Shown piece by piece: positions 6,570 through 7,870 of a stretch of 7,870 nucleotides of DNA. Every line of letters starts with the position of its first letter. Within the stretch, counting starts at the first letter, position 1. Under the pieces are notes generated by a model that saw only the letters and a list, made by a program, of their open reading frames with translations, was not told where the DNA came from and did no database searches. Source of the DNA: Candidatus Hydrogenedentota bacterium (lineage in GTDB: Bacteria > Hydrogenedentota > Hydrogenedentia > Hydrogenedentales > CAITNO01); NCBI GenBank assembly GCA_007124105.1, contig SLFT01000317.1, forward strand, positions 1 to 7,870, written 5' to 3'. The translations under genes and the position numbers were made by a program.

Positions 6570-7850
6570 CTATTCCGGCGTTAGAATGCCCGCGATGCAG
6601 GCCGTTGTAAATGCGGCGAGCGTACCTGCTGCAAGGGCGCGCAGACTCATTTTGGCGATTTCGCTGCGTCGTTCCGGCGCAACGGCCGACATACCGCCAA
6701 TAAGTACGCCGAGACTGCCGGGGTTGGCAAATCCGCATAACGCGTAAGTGGCGATTGTAACGGTTCGTTTGCTGATAACTTCTTCCGCGATGAGTCCCTG
6801 CATGCTTTGATACGCGATAAACTCGTTGATTACGGTTTTGGTGGCCAACAATTCCGCCAGCGGCGCCACATCACGCATTGGTACGCCCATAAGAAAGGCA
6901 AGGGGACGGAAGAGATAACCCATCAGTGTTGTAGTTCCCAGGCCGGTCACAGCGATGGTAGCCTGGTCGAGCAGGAAGATGAGTCCTACGAAGACAATAA
7001 GTACAGCGCCTACGTTCAGCGCCATGTTCAGCCCAAGGGCGGAACCTCGCGCTGCCGCGTCAAAAACGTTTTCACTCTCTACCGGCATGACGAATTGGCC
7101 GCCGGCGGTGGTTTCCGGCACGCCCGTTTCGGGTATCATCAGTTTGGCGATGGCGATGGCCGCGGGCGCGCTCATGACGGAAGCCGCCATTAAATGACCG
7201 GGCTCCGCGCCAAATCCGGCGTACGCCACCATCACGCTTGCGGCGATGGTGGACAAGAACGCCGTCATAATAACAAACAACTCCGACCGAGTCATGTTTT
7301 GTACGTAACTGTGTACGGCGGATACGGATTCGATGCCGACGAAGACCAGCAGAGCCGTTACGAATGTCTCGGCTCCGGACGTTTTCAATGTGCGGCGCAT
7401 GAGCCAGGCCATGGCGCGCACTATTGCCTGGATGATCCCCCAATGTTGCAGGACCGCCGCAATGCCAGAAACAAAAACAATGACGGTGAGCACATTAAAT
7501 GCGAATACGGCACTGATGGGGAACATCTGGTGTTCAACAAGCGCGCCGTCCGCTCCCGGCGTATACACGCGCTCGATGAGGAAGAACTTGGTAAGATTTC
7601 CAAAGAGAAAGGCGGCCCCCTCCTCGCTGGCCGCGGTAAGCAGGTCGAAGGCATGCCGTACGCCGTTAAAAAAGAGATGTCCGGCCCGTGTACGAAGCAC
7701 AATAATGCCCAGGGCGAACTGGAGAAGCGCGCCCCAGATAAGTATGCGCCACGGCACACAACGCTTATTTTCTGACAATAGCCAAGCCAGGAAGAACATG
7801 ACGACAAGTCCCGCCATGCTCATGCATCGAAACCAAAAATCGTCTCCCAT
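6570..7850 (-). CDS. Concentrative nucleoside transporter (CNT/NupC family)
   Basis: A 426-residue inner-membrane symporter of the CNT family, which imports nucleosides with Na+ or H+. Length and hydrophobic pattern fit bacterial CNTs. Family motifs in order: SGAETF (158-163, cf. family SESF or TETL), the first hairpin loop at 172-178, SAPAA-x-x-x-AKLM-x-PET (227-242), TKTVINEFIAY (337-347) and LCGFANPGSLG (371-381). The ribose-contacting residues known from the Vibrio structure have counterparts here: E343 in NEF, N376 and S379. The base-contacting loop, usually GQTEAP or GQSEN, reads G172-IESVS, losing the Gln-Thr/Ser-Glu triad. Substrate range may therefore differ from typical members. The ATG at 7850 has AAGGGAG seven bases upstream. 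The natural promoter is outside the window. Confidence 0.92.
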   Translation of the reverse strand: MGDDFWFRCMSMAGLVVMFFLAWLLSENKRCVPWRILIWGALLQFALGIIVLRTRAGHLFFNGVRHAFDLLTAASEEGAAFLFGNLTKFFLIERVYTPGADGALVEHQMFPISAVFAFNVLTVIVFVSGIAAVLQHWGIIQAIVRAMAWLMRRTLKTSGAETFVTALLVFVGIESVSAVHSYVQNMTRSELFVIMTAFLSTIAASVMVAYAGFGAEPGHLMAASVMSAPAAIAIAKLMIPETGVPETTAGGQFVMPVESENVFDAAARGSALGLNMALNVGAVLIVFVGLIFLLDQATIAVTGLGTTTLMGYLFRPLAFLMGVPMRDVAPLAELLATKTVINEFIAYQSMQGLIAEEVISKRTVTIATYALCGFANPGSLGVLIGGMSAVAPERRSEIAKMSLRALAAGTLAAFTTACIAGILTPE

Positions 7851-7857
7851 GAAGATT

Positions 7858-7864
7858 CTCCCTT
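7858..7864 (-). promoter_or_regulatory. Shine-Dalgarno site of the CNT transporter gene
   Basis: The - strand reads AAGGGAG, seven bases before the ATG at 7850, fixing the start. Only six more bases lie beyond it in the window, so nothing can be said about the promoter. Confidence 0.7.
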
Positions 7865-7870
7865 ATGGCA

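Noticed and set aside
6566..6578. CCGG-CTATT-CCGG hairpin at the end of the CNT gene
   Set aside because: The stem is only four base pairs and has no U-run, too weak to call a terminator.
7194..7775. 193-codon + strand open frame opposite the CNT gene
   Set aside because: Low-complexity polar protein with no hydrophobic core, directly antisense to a clear transporter.

Overview
The window is bacterial, moderately GC-rich and gene-dense. It holds seven protein genes and no stretch over 300 bases without a gene. I see no tRNA, rRNA, CRISPR array, insertion sequence or long repeat. The mix of genes (a UROD/MtaA-type protein, ComB, bacterial PolX with PHP domain, Nth, an XPB/Ssl2-like helicase-associated protein, a CNT transporter) suggests a free-living, probably uncultured bacterium. 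Something near the PVC group or Hydrogenedentota is a guess from protein flavour only; it is not shown by any marker.

Left half, + strand (2-4595): five genes overlap end to start (by 4, 8, 19 and 4 bases) and look like one translationally coupled operon that begins upstream of the window. In order they are a UROD/MtaA-superfamily protein (5' truncated), a ComB-family 2-phosphosulfolactate phosphatase homologue, DNA polymerase X with an intact polymerase core and an intact PHP nuclease site, endonuclease III with its catalytic residues and 4Fe-4S cysteines, and a polytopic membrane protein resembling CPBP proteases but without the usual catalytic glutamates. PolX and Nth together form a plausible base-excision repair pair. 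ComB beside a UROD/MtaA-like protein hints at C1 or coenzyme M-type chemistry, but this is not demonstrated.

Right half, - strand (4606-7850): a 612-residue protein with an XPB/Ssl2-like helicase-associated region but no helicase motor starts at a TTG codon. The TTG lies inside a perfect 17-bp palindrome and has a good Shine-Dalgarno sequence and a candidate sigma70-type promoter upstream. Further right, and upstream of it in transcription, is a concentrative nucleoside transporter (CNT/NupC family). Its ribose-binding motifs are conserved but its base-binding loop is unusual. The two gene blocks converge with only 10 bp between stop codons.

I do not see a clear new multi-gene system. The best leads are the palindrome over the TTG start of the motor-less helicase-associated gene, the glutamate-less CPBP-like protein at the end of a repair operon, the altered CNT specificity loop, and the UROD/ComB pairing.
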